Shown piece by piece: positions 12,801 to 22,830 of a DNA stretch of 64,000 nt. Location of the stretch: the NCBI GenBank assembly GCA_934045905.1, contig OW203765.1:30227997-30291996 (forward strand). Reading direction: 5' to 3'. This DNA is from Leuctra nigra (lineage: Eukaryota > Arthropoda > Insecta > Plecoptera > Leuctridae). The stretch's first letter is position 1, and every line of letters starts with the position of its first letter. The notes under the pieces were generated by a model, which was given only the letters and a program-made list of their open reading frames with translations, ran no database searches and was not told where the DNA came from. The position numbers and the translations under genes are program-made.

Positions 12801-15800
12801 CCACCAAATTTGTATGCTATCCTGACATCCTTGCCCCCCCAGTCACCCCTGTGGACGCCCATGCTTTCATCCGCCGAAGGCAATTTTTTTCGAAATATTA
12901 AAAAAACATTTAGTTTTAAGGCACTTTTAGAGCAAAGATTAAACCTTGCCAAAAAACAAGCCATGATTACGATATTTTTGTAAATTTGACGAAATGAAAA
13001 ATCAACCTGCTGATCTTAATTGAGCGAGCGAAGCGAGCGTCTCCATTTGGCTCTTTTGGCACGGACCTCTGTTTTTTTTTTTGTTTTTTTTTTTTTTTTT
13101 CTGTTACTGACGATATACAGGTCAGAGTTTTTCTTCGATCGAGCTGAAATTTTGCACACATGTACGTAACATTTCTGATTGTTGCAGACCCTAATTTTTT
13201 TGAAATCCATTGATTGGTTCAAATTTAAAAAAAATTAACTTTCGATTGGTTGTTTTGATCAAATTGAAATTTTGACAAGTCATTACCCCCAACATTGTAC
13301 CCAATCAAACAAAGTTTCAGCCAAATCCTCCCATTGGTTAAAATTTAAAACCATCTTTCCTGTGTTTTTAGAAATTTAAACTATAACCGATTGAACGATC
13401 AACTTATAACTTCGCATGATGGTTGGGTCCAACATTATCTGCATTTTTGACAATTTTCATACTAATCTGTGTTTAAATCCAAACGTTATTGACATTTTAC
13501 GGACTATTAGCGTGTTGGCTGTCAAATTCACGGCGACTTCGACTCTTCAGTTCAAGGCAAGGTAGTTAGAGCAGAAACTTTCAAACGCAAATGAAACTGA
13601 TAATGACCGTTCAACAGTCGATCTGATATTGTGTAGACACACTTATATCATATGAGTGGTCTCAGGTATATTTTTTGAAGGAGATCCTGTGATTTTTGAA
13701 AATTAACACGGAACAGTTCAATCATAAAGGTTCAATTGATCAACTTAAATCTTTGCATGGTTATTTGGACCAATATTTTAGGAATGTTTTGAGATTTCTA
13801 TACAAATCTGTGGCGAAATTTTAGAATTATTGGCTTTTAATGACATTTTCGATAGACAGAATTTCGGTTCGAGGTGTTGCGCGTATCCGTGCTCGCTCAT
13901 CAACGCGTTACTCAGATTCATTGGTTAAAATTTAAATAAATATCTCCTGATAGGCTGAAAAATGAAAACGGTCTTCGATAATTCTGATCAAACTCATATT
14001 TTGCATGATCATTAAGACCAATATTGTCTCTTATTTTACAAAATTTCATCCCAATCAGTTAAGAACGTATGAAGCTATTTACATTTTTAATATCTGTCAG
14101 TAATGAAGTATCGAAATGAATGTTTTCCAGTGCCAATTGAAAATTGATTCTGATTTGCTTTATGAACCAGGTGCTTAGATGCTATTTTAAAGTTTCGATG
14201 AAAAGCATACACTTTTAAGTTGATATCATAATCAATTCAATATGGATGTATATGTTTTTGTGCGTTGTGTACGCATTTCCGGTTCGAGAATTTGCACGTA
14301 CCCGTGCTCGCTCATCAACGCGTTACACTGAGCGTTTTCCTAGTAGAAGGTGGAGGAGGAATCATGGGGGGGGCGATCGCCCCTTCCGCCCCTCCTTGGA
14401 TCCGCCCCTGGGTTTAATAGCAGTGCATAATGTTAAATTTTTGTTAATTGCGTGTTATTTTGTTCAATATTTTGTCCAATATTTTTATGATAACTATTAT
14501 TGGCACCGATATCAATTGAATTTTTGTATTGGATTAAAAATGGATCAATCCCTTTTATAGAGACTCTCAATCTCTTGGGATTGACATCATATTTGTAAAG
14601 ATCAACAACAATCTCCCCATGACACTCTTGTCCCTAAAGCGGGCTCTACTATAAAAGGTTAAATTTTACAATTCTCACAAGACGAAGACACAACTCAAAC
14701 CAATTTTTACTCATCTAAAATAATTTTAAAATATTATTTAATGCTTCAAATAAAATTGCCTTTATTATTTCACACGATTTTGATTCCAATTTCGTGTTTT
14801 GGCCAATTTATTCAAATAGTGGTGATTTGGAAATAAAATCGTGATATATTTTTACATATTTGCTATCAGTATGCAAAATTTTATCCAAAAATGGAGAAAA
14901 AAAACTACTTTTAAAATTTTCGCGATTTCGCGCCTCACGAAATTATTATTGTAGGCAGCGTGTTTAGACTACAGATAGCGCTGCAAAAAGTACATACAGA
15001 GCCACCTAAGCTGTGGGAAGGAAACTTACCTTTGGATGCCTTTGGCAAGGCGTCCAAGTTGCTGCAGTTATACTTTATGTTGCCTACAAAATATTAATAA
15101 TAAAGTGTTCACAAATTCACTGAATCTGATCACAATAGTAATTTGCGCGACTTGGTTCTGATTCCGAAATATTTTAAGTACATTTGTTGACATTTGATCG
15201 GTTGCTAGGTCACGGCCAATGAGAAATGAAACAGTTGAAGATCATTCCCACAAATGTTGCTTATTTCTTTCACTCGTGGCGCTGGGGGTATGAACTCTCG
15301 GTGCCTATAGTGTGTATTTGTGTCAACAGTTCCGGCCCCCACGGCCTCATCTGCCCCGGGATATCAGTTCGTCCCCGGTTTCGGTAACTACAAGTTCCAC
15401 GGTGCTGCTACCACGTGGCCTACCGCTCAGTCCACGTGCGTCGCAGAGGGCGGCCATCTTGTCGTGTTCGACAATGACGCAGAGAATGCAGAGGTGGTGA
15501 AAATCTTTAATGCCAATATTGGAAGCACAACCGGAGCGACGTATATTAACTATGCTTGGGTCGGCTATGAAGAATCATCGTTGACCAATGGGATCTACTT
15601 CAGCGTCACAGGTGAAGGCGCAGTCACCAACCATAACGCAATTTTCTAACTTTGTGATCGCTAATAAATTGAATGACAGGCCGGAAGAACCATGTAACCA
15701 ACAATTTCATTATTTTGAGTATAATTAGCCCAAAACTATTTCAAGGCCATATTATCACTATTACTTAGTTTGGAAGATCGATTCCCGCGGCCGTCCTTCC

Positions 15801-17278
15801 TGACTGGGGTTTTTCGTGGTATTCCCTCAGTCGACAGGCAAATGCTGGGAAGGTACCCTACTAATAGGCCACGACCGCCTCCTTCCCACCTTCCATCCTT
15901 ACTTACTCTTCACCATCATCTCCCAATCATCATCAGAATCATTCATCCGTCGCCATTAGTCTCGCTGCAGAACAGTGCGACGTTAAGCCCCAGACAAAAA
16001 GACAAAAAAATACATGGATGTTAGTATATAGGTTTCATTCAATAAATGGGAACCTGAACATGACATTTATTGCAAAAACTTATTTATTTGGTAAGGGTAA
16101 TATTTCAGTATACTTTCGGTTTGTATACTTTTCCGCCGAGTTCCTCAAATACTTTCGTTGATTATCCTTCCACTTAGCTACTTCCAGCTTTGTTTTCTTG
16201 CTTTTATTTAAATAAATTAACAGTTTTGGGGACACAATGTAGTCCGCACCGTCGGCACACATTCATGGTTCTTCCATGGCAGCCAACATTCATTTTCAAT
16301 TTATATAATGCCAAAATTTGAAAAAATCTACATTTTAAGGTGGCAGTGGATAGAGCTAGACATGTATACATGGTTATTTCACACAAAAAAACTATTTCGA
16401 AAAAGTGTTCGTTATATGGTTCTTCCGGCTTAGCATTCAATTCTTGAAGTCGCCATTTATAGTAAGTTAAAACAATGGCAAAAGCAGAGATTTAACCTTG
16501 TTTTGGCATTTTACTCGAAACTGGGTTAACCCATCGGGTGGGTTGGTAGCGCAGCATTTTATTCTGTATTAAAGAATGCAGCGTCCCAATATGGCGAAGT
16601 AGTTTTAACTTGTTTGATGGCAGTGTTTACAAAAAAAATATTCTCTCACATAAATGCACTTTATTTATGTGAAAGTGGCATAAGTCCCTGTACTTTTAAT
16701 ATCATTTGTCCTTTAGCGGCCAAAAGTGATTCCATAGGTATTGGAGAAAACCGATTTGTCAATGGGGTTGTTCACGCAAAACTATTGTAGATGGCGCTGC
16801 TGTTCTAATCGTCCGGGAGAGAGCCAATCAAAATGCATCTAGCGAAATGGAAGGTTTTTAAACCTTGGCGGGAGTTTGATTCAGAGATCTTGGATTCAGA
16901 AACCAACCAATCGGAGAGAGGCACCTCCAATGCCGCTAGCGCTGCGAGTGAGAGCAAATGGCAGTGAATAACCCCATTGTCCCATGGTATAATTTCAATG
17001 TAAGAATGGATCAAATGGATTTACCTATGGATTTAAATGGGGAAATAGAAAACATTGCCCTCACGGCAGTATTCCATATACAGCATATTATTTCCATGCG
17101 CGATAATGCGGATTGTTCCACAGGTGAGCTGCTTGCTAACGCCTGCTTCAACCGCTGGACCCCACCGGACCCGAATGATTCTGCTCCATCATCTGTCATC
17201 TTGATAGATATATATGGAGGTCTCATTGACGACTTGATCAACAATGGACACGTGTACCCGTTTATATGCGAGATATAA
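819..17278 (+). CDS. Gene 1: secreted Kazal-like / Cys-Pro-Thr repeat / 2x WSC / C-type lectin protein
   Basis: Proposed exons: 819-843 (signal peptide, tentative), 3609-3845 (Kazal-like), 4683-5129 (CPxPTT repeats), 6071-6230 and 9709-9848 (WSC 1), 10467-10620 and 11410-11546 (WSC 2), 15330-15611 and 17124-17278 (C-type lectin-like, stop TAA 17276-17278). The sum is 1737 nt, an open frame of 578 aa. Every junction has AG acceptors and GT donors and matching phase. Weak donors are 844 (GTTGTA) and 11547 (GTGTGT). WSC halves show the usual break, ending in 'VEDG' or 'AGVENG' and resuming with 'ECRCGD' or 'ECFCGN'. WSC and C-type lectin folds bind carbohydrate in known families; Kazal domains inhibit serine proteases. 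I infer a secreted, probably O-glycosylated glycan-binding protein; its real role is unknown. It differs from genes 2-4 by having a lectin domain in place of the third WSC. A polyadenylation signal lies at 17401. Confidence 0.75.
1341..1480. repeat. AT-rich palindrome (foldback MITE)
   Basis: Left arm ATTAAATACTCTC...TTTGAAATCTCTATA is mirrored by the right arm ending GAGAGTATTTAAT. A partial related sequence occurs near 44530-44630 in gene 3. Confidence 0.6.
1604..3248. mobile_element. Long-TIR DNA element with ~550-bp inverted arms
   Basis: Termini CAGTAAGCGACAGGGC and its complement, flanked by TA on each side. Arms run about 1604-2157 and 2681-3248 and are highly similar; the 520-bp centre has no recognisable protein. 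TA duplication suggests a Tc1/mariner-type mobiliser. Confidence 0.75.
3609..3845 (+). CDS. Gene 1 Kazal-like exon
   Basis: Acceptor TCTTCCAG at 3608, donor GTGAGG at 3846, phase 1 in and out. The cysteine pattern is C-x3-C...PVCG...QC...NC, as in Kazal inhibitor domains, but only five cysteines are visible, so one disulfide may be missing or completed by the next exon. It is 24 nt longer than the copies in genes 2 and 3, carrying an extra VYGVSQNSG-type stretch before 'GLGQNVFGFNP'. Confidence 0.75.
4683..5129 (+). CDS. Gene 1 Cys-Pro-Thr repeat exon (18-bp coding minisatellite)
   Basis: Starts VFELQHYGVCRT and continues into tandem hexapeptides of the type CPAPTT, then a run of threonines and prolines ending TTTPG. 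The repeat unit is 18 bp. The composition (Thr/Pro with evenly spaced Cys) suggests a rigid, O-glycosylated, disulfide-linked stalk. Several other frames on both strands stay open across the exon only because of the repeat; they are not genes. Confidence 0.8.
5172..5639 (+). mobile_element. Helitron-like element, copy A
   Basis: Begins TTGAGCGAGCATAGCGAG and ends with CGCTCGCTCATCAACGCG...TTTTTATAG, flanked by A and T. Short copy, in gene 1 intron 3. Confidence 0.6.
6071..9848 (+). CDS. Gene 1 first WSC domain (exons 6071-6230 and 9709-9848)
   Basis: First half contains 'HLGCWQDSGTRVY', 'CMTFC' and 'AAVEDG', and ends at a strong GTAAGT donor. Second half begins 'WECRCGDTPP' and contains 'CPGLPGTTCGGSWAMEVY'. 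This is the normal WSC order. The 3.5-kb intron between the halves holds a Helitron-like element carrying a SINE and a MITE. Confidence 0.8.
6262..6330 (+). repeat. Fragment of the CCGGGTGGCGCAA terminal-repeat family
   Basis: Contains TACCGGGT...GGTGGCGCAAG and 'TTTGAGAGGTCAC', as at the ends of the elements at 19622 and 38224. Gene 1 intron 4. Confidence 0.4.
8134..8418 (-). mobile_element. tRNA-derived SINE
   Basis: On the minus strand it starts with a tRNA-like head: A box TGGCTGAGTGG and B box GGTTCGATTCC, followed by a body that ends near GACGTTAAGCCCCAGAC. A second, 5'-truncated copy is at 15774-16008. Confidence 0.8.
8454..9141. mobile_element. MITE with 35-bp terminal inverted repeats
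   Basis: Terminal repeats CCATGAACTAATACTGC... (8454-8488) and the exact complement at 9107-9141; flanking direct repeats TGAAA at 8449-8453 and 9142-9146. 688 bp, no open frame. Confidence 0.85.
10269..10452. mobile_element. Foldback MITE abutting a splice acceptor
   Basis: Arms AAATTGAAATTAAAAAAA...GCGCATTG and its complement. The right arm ends 15 nt before the exon at 10467 and supplies most of the T-rich tract. Confidence 0.65.
10467..11546 (+). CDS. Gene 1 second WSC domain (exons 10467-10620 and 11410-11546)
   Basis: First half: 'YYGCYADAPAGVW', 'DNSPTTCIALCNNNG', 'YAGVENG', donor GTCAGT. Second half: 'NECFCGNVVPP', 'CNVTCPGNSTLTCGGYFSFE'. The exit at 11546 is the only GT in the required phase 1; without splicing the frame stops 30 nt later, near the Helitron-like element that starts at 11569. 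Confidence 0.75.
11569..12079 (+). mobile_element. Helitron-like element, copy C
   Basis: Starts TTGAGCGAGCGTCTCC after an A, ends GAGCGTTTTCCTAC before a T. Starts just past the WSC 2 exon of gene 1. Confidence 0.6.
12411..14410. mobile_element. Non-autonomous hAT element, 2000 bp, with nested elements
   Basis: Termini CAGGGGCGGATC and GATCCGCCCCTG; exact 8-bp target duplication GGTTTAAT at 12403-12410 and 14411-14418. Contains a smaller GGGCGTCC-ended element (about 12488-12862) and Helitron-like sequence 13020-14343. No transposase remains. Confidence 0.85.
13020..14343 (+). mobile_element. Composite Helitron-like element, copy D
   Basis: 5' end TTGAGCGAGCGAAGCGAGCG at 13020 and 3' end GAGCGTTTTCCTAG at 14343. 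A second, truncated 3' end lies inside at 13855-13916, followed by sequence from the middle of another copy, so two copies are fused. Confidence 0.65.
15110..15295 (+). repeat. Dispersed repeat shared with gene 3 intron 8
   Basis: Matches the complement of about 43620-43805 (CACTCGTGGCG, GGTCACGGCCAATGAGAAAT and flanks). Absent from the same intron of gene 2, so an inserted repeat rather than ancestral intron. Confidence 0.6.
15330..17278 (+). CDS. Gene 1 C-type lectin-like domain (exons 15330-15611 and 17124-17278)
   Basis: The first exon has 'YKFHGAATTWPTAQSTC', 'EGGHLVVFDND' and 'AWVGYEES', typical of insect C-type lectins. The second, joined by a split glycine codon, has 'ACFNRWTPPDPND' and ends 'YPFICEI' followed by the stop. 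The EPN-like calcium loop is changed to PDPND and no clear second WND-Cys motif is visible, so calcium-dependent sugar binding is doubtful. A MITE and a SINE fragment lie in the intron. Confidence 0.8.
15668..16442. mobile_element. TIR element with a SINE inside
   Basis: AATTGAATGACAGGCCGG / GAAGAACCAT at the left is mirrored by ATGGTTCTTCCGGC... at 16416-16442. Gene 1 intron 8. Confidence 0.5.
15774..16008 (+). mobile_element. tRNA-derived SINE, 5'-truncated
   Basis: Starts within the B box (CGATTCCCGCGGCCG) and matches the SINE at 8134-8418 to its end at GACGTTAAGCCCCAGAC. Confidence 0.75.
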
Positions 17279-17400
17279 ACATTCAGAGAGTCATTTATTT
17301 CTCACAGGTTTACTTTTACACTTAGCACCCTTCGTATACACCCACGGATTTAATAATTAAGAGTCGATAATACACGCAGAAATTTTCGAATTGGATTGTA

Positions 17401-17410
17401 AATAAATAAA
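17401..17410 (+). terminator. Polyadenylation signal of gene 1
   Basis: AATAAATAAA, 123 nt after the stop codon. The surrounding 17345-17553 is a repeat also present at 37196-37372. Confidence 0.45.
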
Positions 17411-17580
17411 AATTCATGAAATGCATTAGCTATGGATTGTTACATGAGATTTGTGACATTTAATCGTGTGTTGCATGTTCGTATGTGACGTCTGCTGTGA
17501 CGTATGTTATTTTAATTCAAATATTGAAAAACACAAAAAACATAAAAAGACTTACGTTTTTCTTAAAGGCTTGACCGACT

Positions 17581-17860
17581 TAGGGATGGAGAAAATATCG
17601 ATAAAAAATATCGAATATCGATACCCTGAATATATTGAATATTGATTATTGAAAATATTGATATGTCGATATAATATCAATATCTCGAAAAAATATCCAT
17701 TTATCAATATTTCCATTTATCAATATTTCGATATATCGATATTTTGATATTTCGATATTTTGATATATCGATATTTTAATATTTGGATATTTCGATTCAA
17801 TAAGCGATATATAAATGATATCGATAGTCGATATCAAAATCCAAGTTCGCTCCATCCCTA
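17581..17860. mobile_element. Short hAT-type MITE with ATATCGAT-rich core
   Basis: Termini TAGGGATGGAG and CTCCATCCCTA; flanks GACCGACT and GACCGACA agree at 7 of 8 bases. The core is degenerate (ATATCGATATTT)n. Confidence 0.7.
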
Positions 17861-17868
17861 GACCGACA

Positions 17869-18702
17869 GTCTAAACATATTTACAGCATAGAGAAAATCT
17901 GTGCATCTGGTGCTTCAAAAAATCACAAAAAATCTCGTGTTGGGGAGGGGCTTATATCGGCAATATGTCGGTCATTTGGCACCTCTGCCCTGAAATAACT
18001 AAACAAAAATACTTTTGGCCCAAGAGGCACAGAAATTACTATTTATCTATAATCAGTGAAATTTTGAAGAAAATCGGTAAAACTGTTAAGAAAAAAGTAG
18101 GGGAGCGTATATCTGTGAACGGCTAAGCATGGAGCTCGAATAACCGTCAATATTTTGTTCCAATAATCAAAGCCGATCCAACTCACATGCTCGCAACTGT
18201 TTTTACTAGTGAATGGTAGACTGGATAATAAAGTTTTGAAAAATAACTTAAAACCTTGCAAGAAATGTATAAGTTCACGGAAATTGTAAATCTCATCGAT
18301 GCCATTTTCAAAACCGCCTAAGATCCAAAAGATCCCGGAATACGTAGGTTCCATTATACAATCTTCAAAATTACTGTACCTAAATAATTTGTTCATTAAA
18401 TTGTGTTCAGCTATAGCTCAATTATTTTTGTAATTGCAGCAAATGACATAAAATGAACAAGCGATTTGTAATAGGGAAGTGAAGTGAAGTTTAGATTTTA
18501 GAATAATAAATATTTTATGAAAGTTGAGATGTTGTTGAAGACAGATGTGGTATTATTTTTGTTGTGTGATGAATAGTTTTTAAGGAACGAATTTACAAAG
18601 TTTGGTATTTTGTAGCTGTCCATGAAACACAATTTGACGTCACACGCCGAGTCGGGTCGTCTAGAGATAATGTTAGCCAGAGCCGGTTCTATGCATCCCG
18701 TA
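17869..18702. other. Intergenic stretch without recognised gene
   Basis: Contains a 117-codon minus-strand open frame (18396-18043) with no motif I recognise and no splice or start context; treated as chance. Confidence 0.4.
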
Positions 18703-19237
18703 CACTGTAACAAATTCTGTATTCATTTTAATACTACTGTAGGTAGCCGCCACACTTTCGCTTACAGTATATTTAAAAAAAATGTTACATTACACGCATA
18801 AGTTAATTTTACTTGAATCATTAAATTAAAATTCGATTCTTTATAATTAAACCATCTTCAATGCATTGATTTCAAATAACATTCATACTATAATTAAGAA
18901 CCCTGAACTAAAATAAATCTTCGATGTAGGTTTAATTTTATGCCAACTAAAGAGTTAATTTGAAAGCACTTGTGCATTTCATTCACAACCGACCCTCCGA
19001 ACTAAAATAAATCTTCGATGTAGGTTTAATTCTAAGTCAACTACAGGTTTGATTTTAATTAGTAGGTATTTACATAAATTTACTTTTAATTCAATTACTA
19101 AAAAGGGAATCATTAATTGACGATAACTACATAGGTTTTCATGGTAATTACATTTGACGACATATTTACAGAGATTAGAACATGTGTGATTAGAATCTGA
19201 AATTAAACGCAACTCGATTAGTTATGAACTTATGACT

Positions 19238-19314
19238 GCAGCGGGAATCGAACACAGAGCACCGATGGGACGACATTCAGCAGGCAGACGCGCTAACAGC
19301 TCGGCTATGCTGCC
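19238..19314 (-). other. tRNA-like sequence (SINE head)
   Basis: On the minus strand it has an A box like TAGCCGAGCTGTTAGCGC and a B box TGTTCGATTCC, but no convincing full cloverleaf. Probably a SINE head. Confidence 0.5.
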
Positions 19315-19621
19315 GACTGTGGTTTAGCGCGTCAAAGTTCTATTTTCACTGCGAGCGTATTAGGCCAAGTTTGGCGAAATCCGTCAAAACCCCCCAACCC
19401 CTTCCATTGTATCCGGCTGAGTGCTTCATGCACTTCCTGTGACCGACCTTTCCCACTCCACCTTTCTGCGGGAAATACAAAATAGTGCGATAATACGATC
19501 GCAATAAAAACTACTTATAAATGAAAGACGATGACGCTTTTGTTTCTCTGGCATAAAATTTGATGGAATACGTATTGTAAACGATAATATTATTAGAAAC
19601 CTTTTTCTAATATCAAATTAT

Positions 19622-19740
19622 ATACCGGGTGGCGCGGTTCTAGGACCAAAAGTGTGGGTGGGCAGACTAAATTTTGTGAAAAACCAGGTGGCGCAAAAGA
19701 ATCTCCCGTTTGAGAGGTCACATAATATCTAAACTATTAA
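19622..19740 (+). repeat. Fragments of the CCGGGTGGCGC terminal-repeat family
   Basis: TATACCGGGTGGCGC followed 70 bp on by GGTGGCGCAAAAGAATC and 'TTTGAGAGGTCAC'; related to the ends of the element at 38224-40187. Confidence 0.45.
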
Positions 19741-20862
19741 AGATAGGAATCTGAAATTTGTCAGAATCTGAAATATGATGCATATATTTTTAAAGATTTT
19801 TACGGCATAGGCAATTTATATAAGTAGGGTAAAGTAGGATAAACCAACGCTATCTCATCTATACTAACAAAATGTTTTCAAACAATTTAATTGTGTATAC
19901 CTTATAGTATTATCTAGCAAAAATCGTACATAGATACCGACCTATTTTGCTATTGTTATTTATTATTAATCTGTACCAACAATTTCAATAGAAAACTGTT
20001 GAAATTCAGTTCTATAGTTGACTTCAGAGTTCAAGTATCAGTATTCAGTATTCTTGATAACTCTTTTTGATGCTTAGCACTTACTGCTTAGCAAGAATAA
20101 TAATATTCTTGTCAGGCGGATTTAAATTTCAAACTCATCCTGTCTCAAATACCAGCTCCAAGTTCATGTTTTGTCTCTAATCTGTAATTTTGAAGAAATG
20201 TACCATTGATAAAATATAAATTTAATTCATCTTATTTTCTTCCGATTTCTTAAAATTAAAAGGCAATTGTTTACTTGTTTTTATATATCCGTTTGATGAA
20301 TAGAAATTAATATTTAGCAAATAACTAATTTTTTTTCCCATAGCCTGTGAGACATCCGACTATCATGGGGGGTGGGGGGGGGGGGGGGGGTAGTCTCATT
20401 TCCTGCATACAAACCTGTCCATCATTGTAATGCAGTGTCAATAAATAGAAGACTAGGTAATAATGAAGTTATTTACCTGAAAAAAGCAAAATGTGATATC
20501 CCTATTACTAATGAATTTGTTGATGAGCCAGAATTATAGACAATGAAAAATGAATCAAAATGTTTTTGATTTTCAAAAATTGGACAGTATTTCACCATTT
20601 TATAATTTTAACTTGTAAAAATTTTGAAATAAAAATTGAAAATATACGATGATTTCCTAAATTGTGAAGGCAAGAAAGTATCCAATATCATTCTAAAACG
20701 ATGTGAGTAAGAGCAACAAACTGAAGTAATTAACAAGAGAGTCTCTTCTTCATTGTGTTATGAGAGGGAGTCGAGCGCCATGCAGGAAGTCTCGTGTTAG
20801 ACATCCTGGTTTTGACACATTTTCCTGCTATTTGCAGGTACATAATCTGATGTTGCTGATTT

Positions 20863-21255
20863 TAGATCAATTTACCTTTAATTTTAAGACTGGGTTATAA
20901 AATTAACCTACCTTTATCACTCTTAAATGAAATAACTCCACTAAATTCAATCCTACATGTGGATTTAATTTAACCTACAATTTCGGTATTATTTTAGATC
21001 AATTTTTAACTTTAATTTTAAGCTTGGGTTATAAAATGAATCTCGCTTTGTCACTCTTAAATAAAATCACTCCACTACATTAAATCCTACATGTGGATAT
21101 ATTTTAACCTACTATTTCGGTATTATTTAAGATCAATTTTACCTTTAATTTTAAACCTGGGTTATAAAATTAACCTTGCATTGTCACTCTTAAATGAAAT
21201 TACTTTACTTAATTCAACCCTACATGTGGATTAATTTTAAACTACAATGTAGGTA
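20863..21255 (+). repeat. Three tandem ~131-bp units
   Basis: Each unit has TTTAGATCAATTT, GGGTTATAAAAT, CACTCTTAAAT, CCTACATGTGGAT and ends TTTCGGTATTA. A 17-bp G run occurs shortly before, near 20372-20389. Confidence 0.75.
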
Positions 21256-21433
21256 TATTTTTAATTGTGCATGTATACATATGTTTAGATACTGTGTATT
21301 AATTTTAAGATTAAATTGTTGGTATAATACTCATTTAATACTACATGTAGGCATATATAGTATTTAAACATACGGAGTTTTATTTTATTATTCCGTGGTA
21401 TGTATGATTTAAGTGATCTATTTTTACAGTGTA

Positions 21434-22830
21434 ACACAGCGAACACGGCGTGTGACGTACAGCTCTTTTTGCAGAGGAGTGAACTGTCGAAAACTAATAA
21501 AATAATTATGAGTAATATTATGATTTAAAAAAATATAAAAAAAATCCCATTGCTCTTTGAGGCTATTGTGTATATAAATAAAATATAATCTCAACATTCA
21601 CCTATTCCCCACTGTTTTTATTAATTCCAACTGAGTATTGATTTTTATTTCATTTGGGCACTGTTAGCACTAGAGCACGTTTATGCTCAAGCTTAGCTAA
21701 TATACTAGCTTAGAGATACTTATACCATGACTCAGGATAAAGTTAAGATTTTCATAACGTTGGCCTGAATATTCCTCAGGCGAGAGTCAAAATGCTGAGA
21801 AGATCCTAACTAATAGGTCGAACGAATGCCTCTTTCCAGGGCTCCGACAATGTGCGCATTTTTAACAATCAACAGAAGTTATTACATTTCAACCCACTGT
21901 ACAAGCAAATATGAAAATAAAATAACATGAATATACCAAACATAGCAATTATTTAGAGAAAATCACTTTATTGACGGCTGTCCTTTTAAAAAAAAAAGTT
22001 GACCACTTGGAAATTAAACATTATAAGTATTTTTCAATTTCGTGCATTTCTCAATATTTCGCTCACTACGAGGTTCTCCCTTTTGTGTTTCATTTCCAGC
22101 ACAACTTGATCCTTGCTTAGAATTCCTCAGCTTTCTTCTTCTGTCAAAAAATTAAACATTTCGTAAGAACGCAAAAACTGTGCATACCTTGGCATATGTA
22201 TAAAAATAAAGGGTGCATTTTATATGCTATTGTTAAAAACAATAAATTATGAGACGTAATTTTTTAATTTTATTACGAGTGCTTTGGACCGTTCAGAAGC
22301 CAAAAAGAATAAGTCATTTCAGAGGGTGCATGATTAATCAATATCAATCAATTGACTGAATAGATTTTTTGCAGTCACATGCCGGAGAATTCAAACAAAA
22401 TAATAGGGTTAAAATCCAAAAAAGCTGATTTTCGGAAATTTTCGAAAATGTTCAGTGAATTGTCCCCTTAAACCATTGACTACCGCTCAGTATGGGACTC
22501 GTGACTGCTATAGCTGCAGCACTGAATGCTTCCGCCGATGTCTGAGGCCGCACTACAAACGACGATTCTGGCAATATAAAGACATTATTATTAATTTTGT
22601 TCAATGCTACAATATGCCTTCATATTTATAGCATAGGTCTAAATTAAGCTTATTGTTGTGCTGCGTCAGCTTTCCGTGCAATCTTTCCAAATGTAAGACG
22701 ATCTCAGCCGGACGAGTGAAGAATTTGACCTTGGTCTGTACGTAAGAACGGGGCGGTTCCGTTTGTCACTAGACATCGACGACAGATGACTGGCCAGTCG
22801 CATGTCCCCACCCCCAGTGTACGTCAATGC
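21434..22830. other. Gene-poor stretch downstream of the P450
   Basis: No coding exon recognised. A minus-strand AATAAA at 21973-21968 is one possible P450 polyadenylation signal, but it is distant (about 860 nt). Confidence 0.35.

Larger units (their letters stand above)
18703..21431. mobile_element. Possible large non-autonomous DNA element
   Basis: Ends CACTGTAA and TTACAGTG, each flanked by TA. The interior is AT-rich, full of TTTAATTTTAA and 'ACATGTAGG'-like motifs, and includes a tRNA-like segment and tandem 131-bp repeats. Beyond 8 bp the ends match poorly. Confidence 0.4.

Noticed and set aside
18043..18396. 117-codon minus-strand open frame
   Set aside because: No recognised motif and no supporting context in an AT-rich intergenic area.
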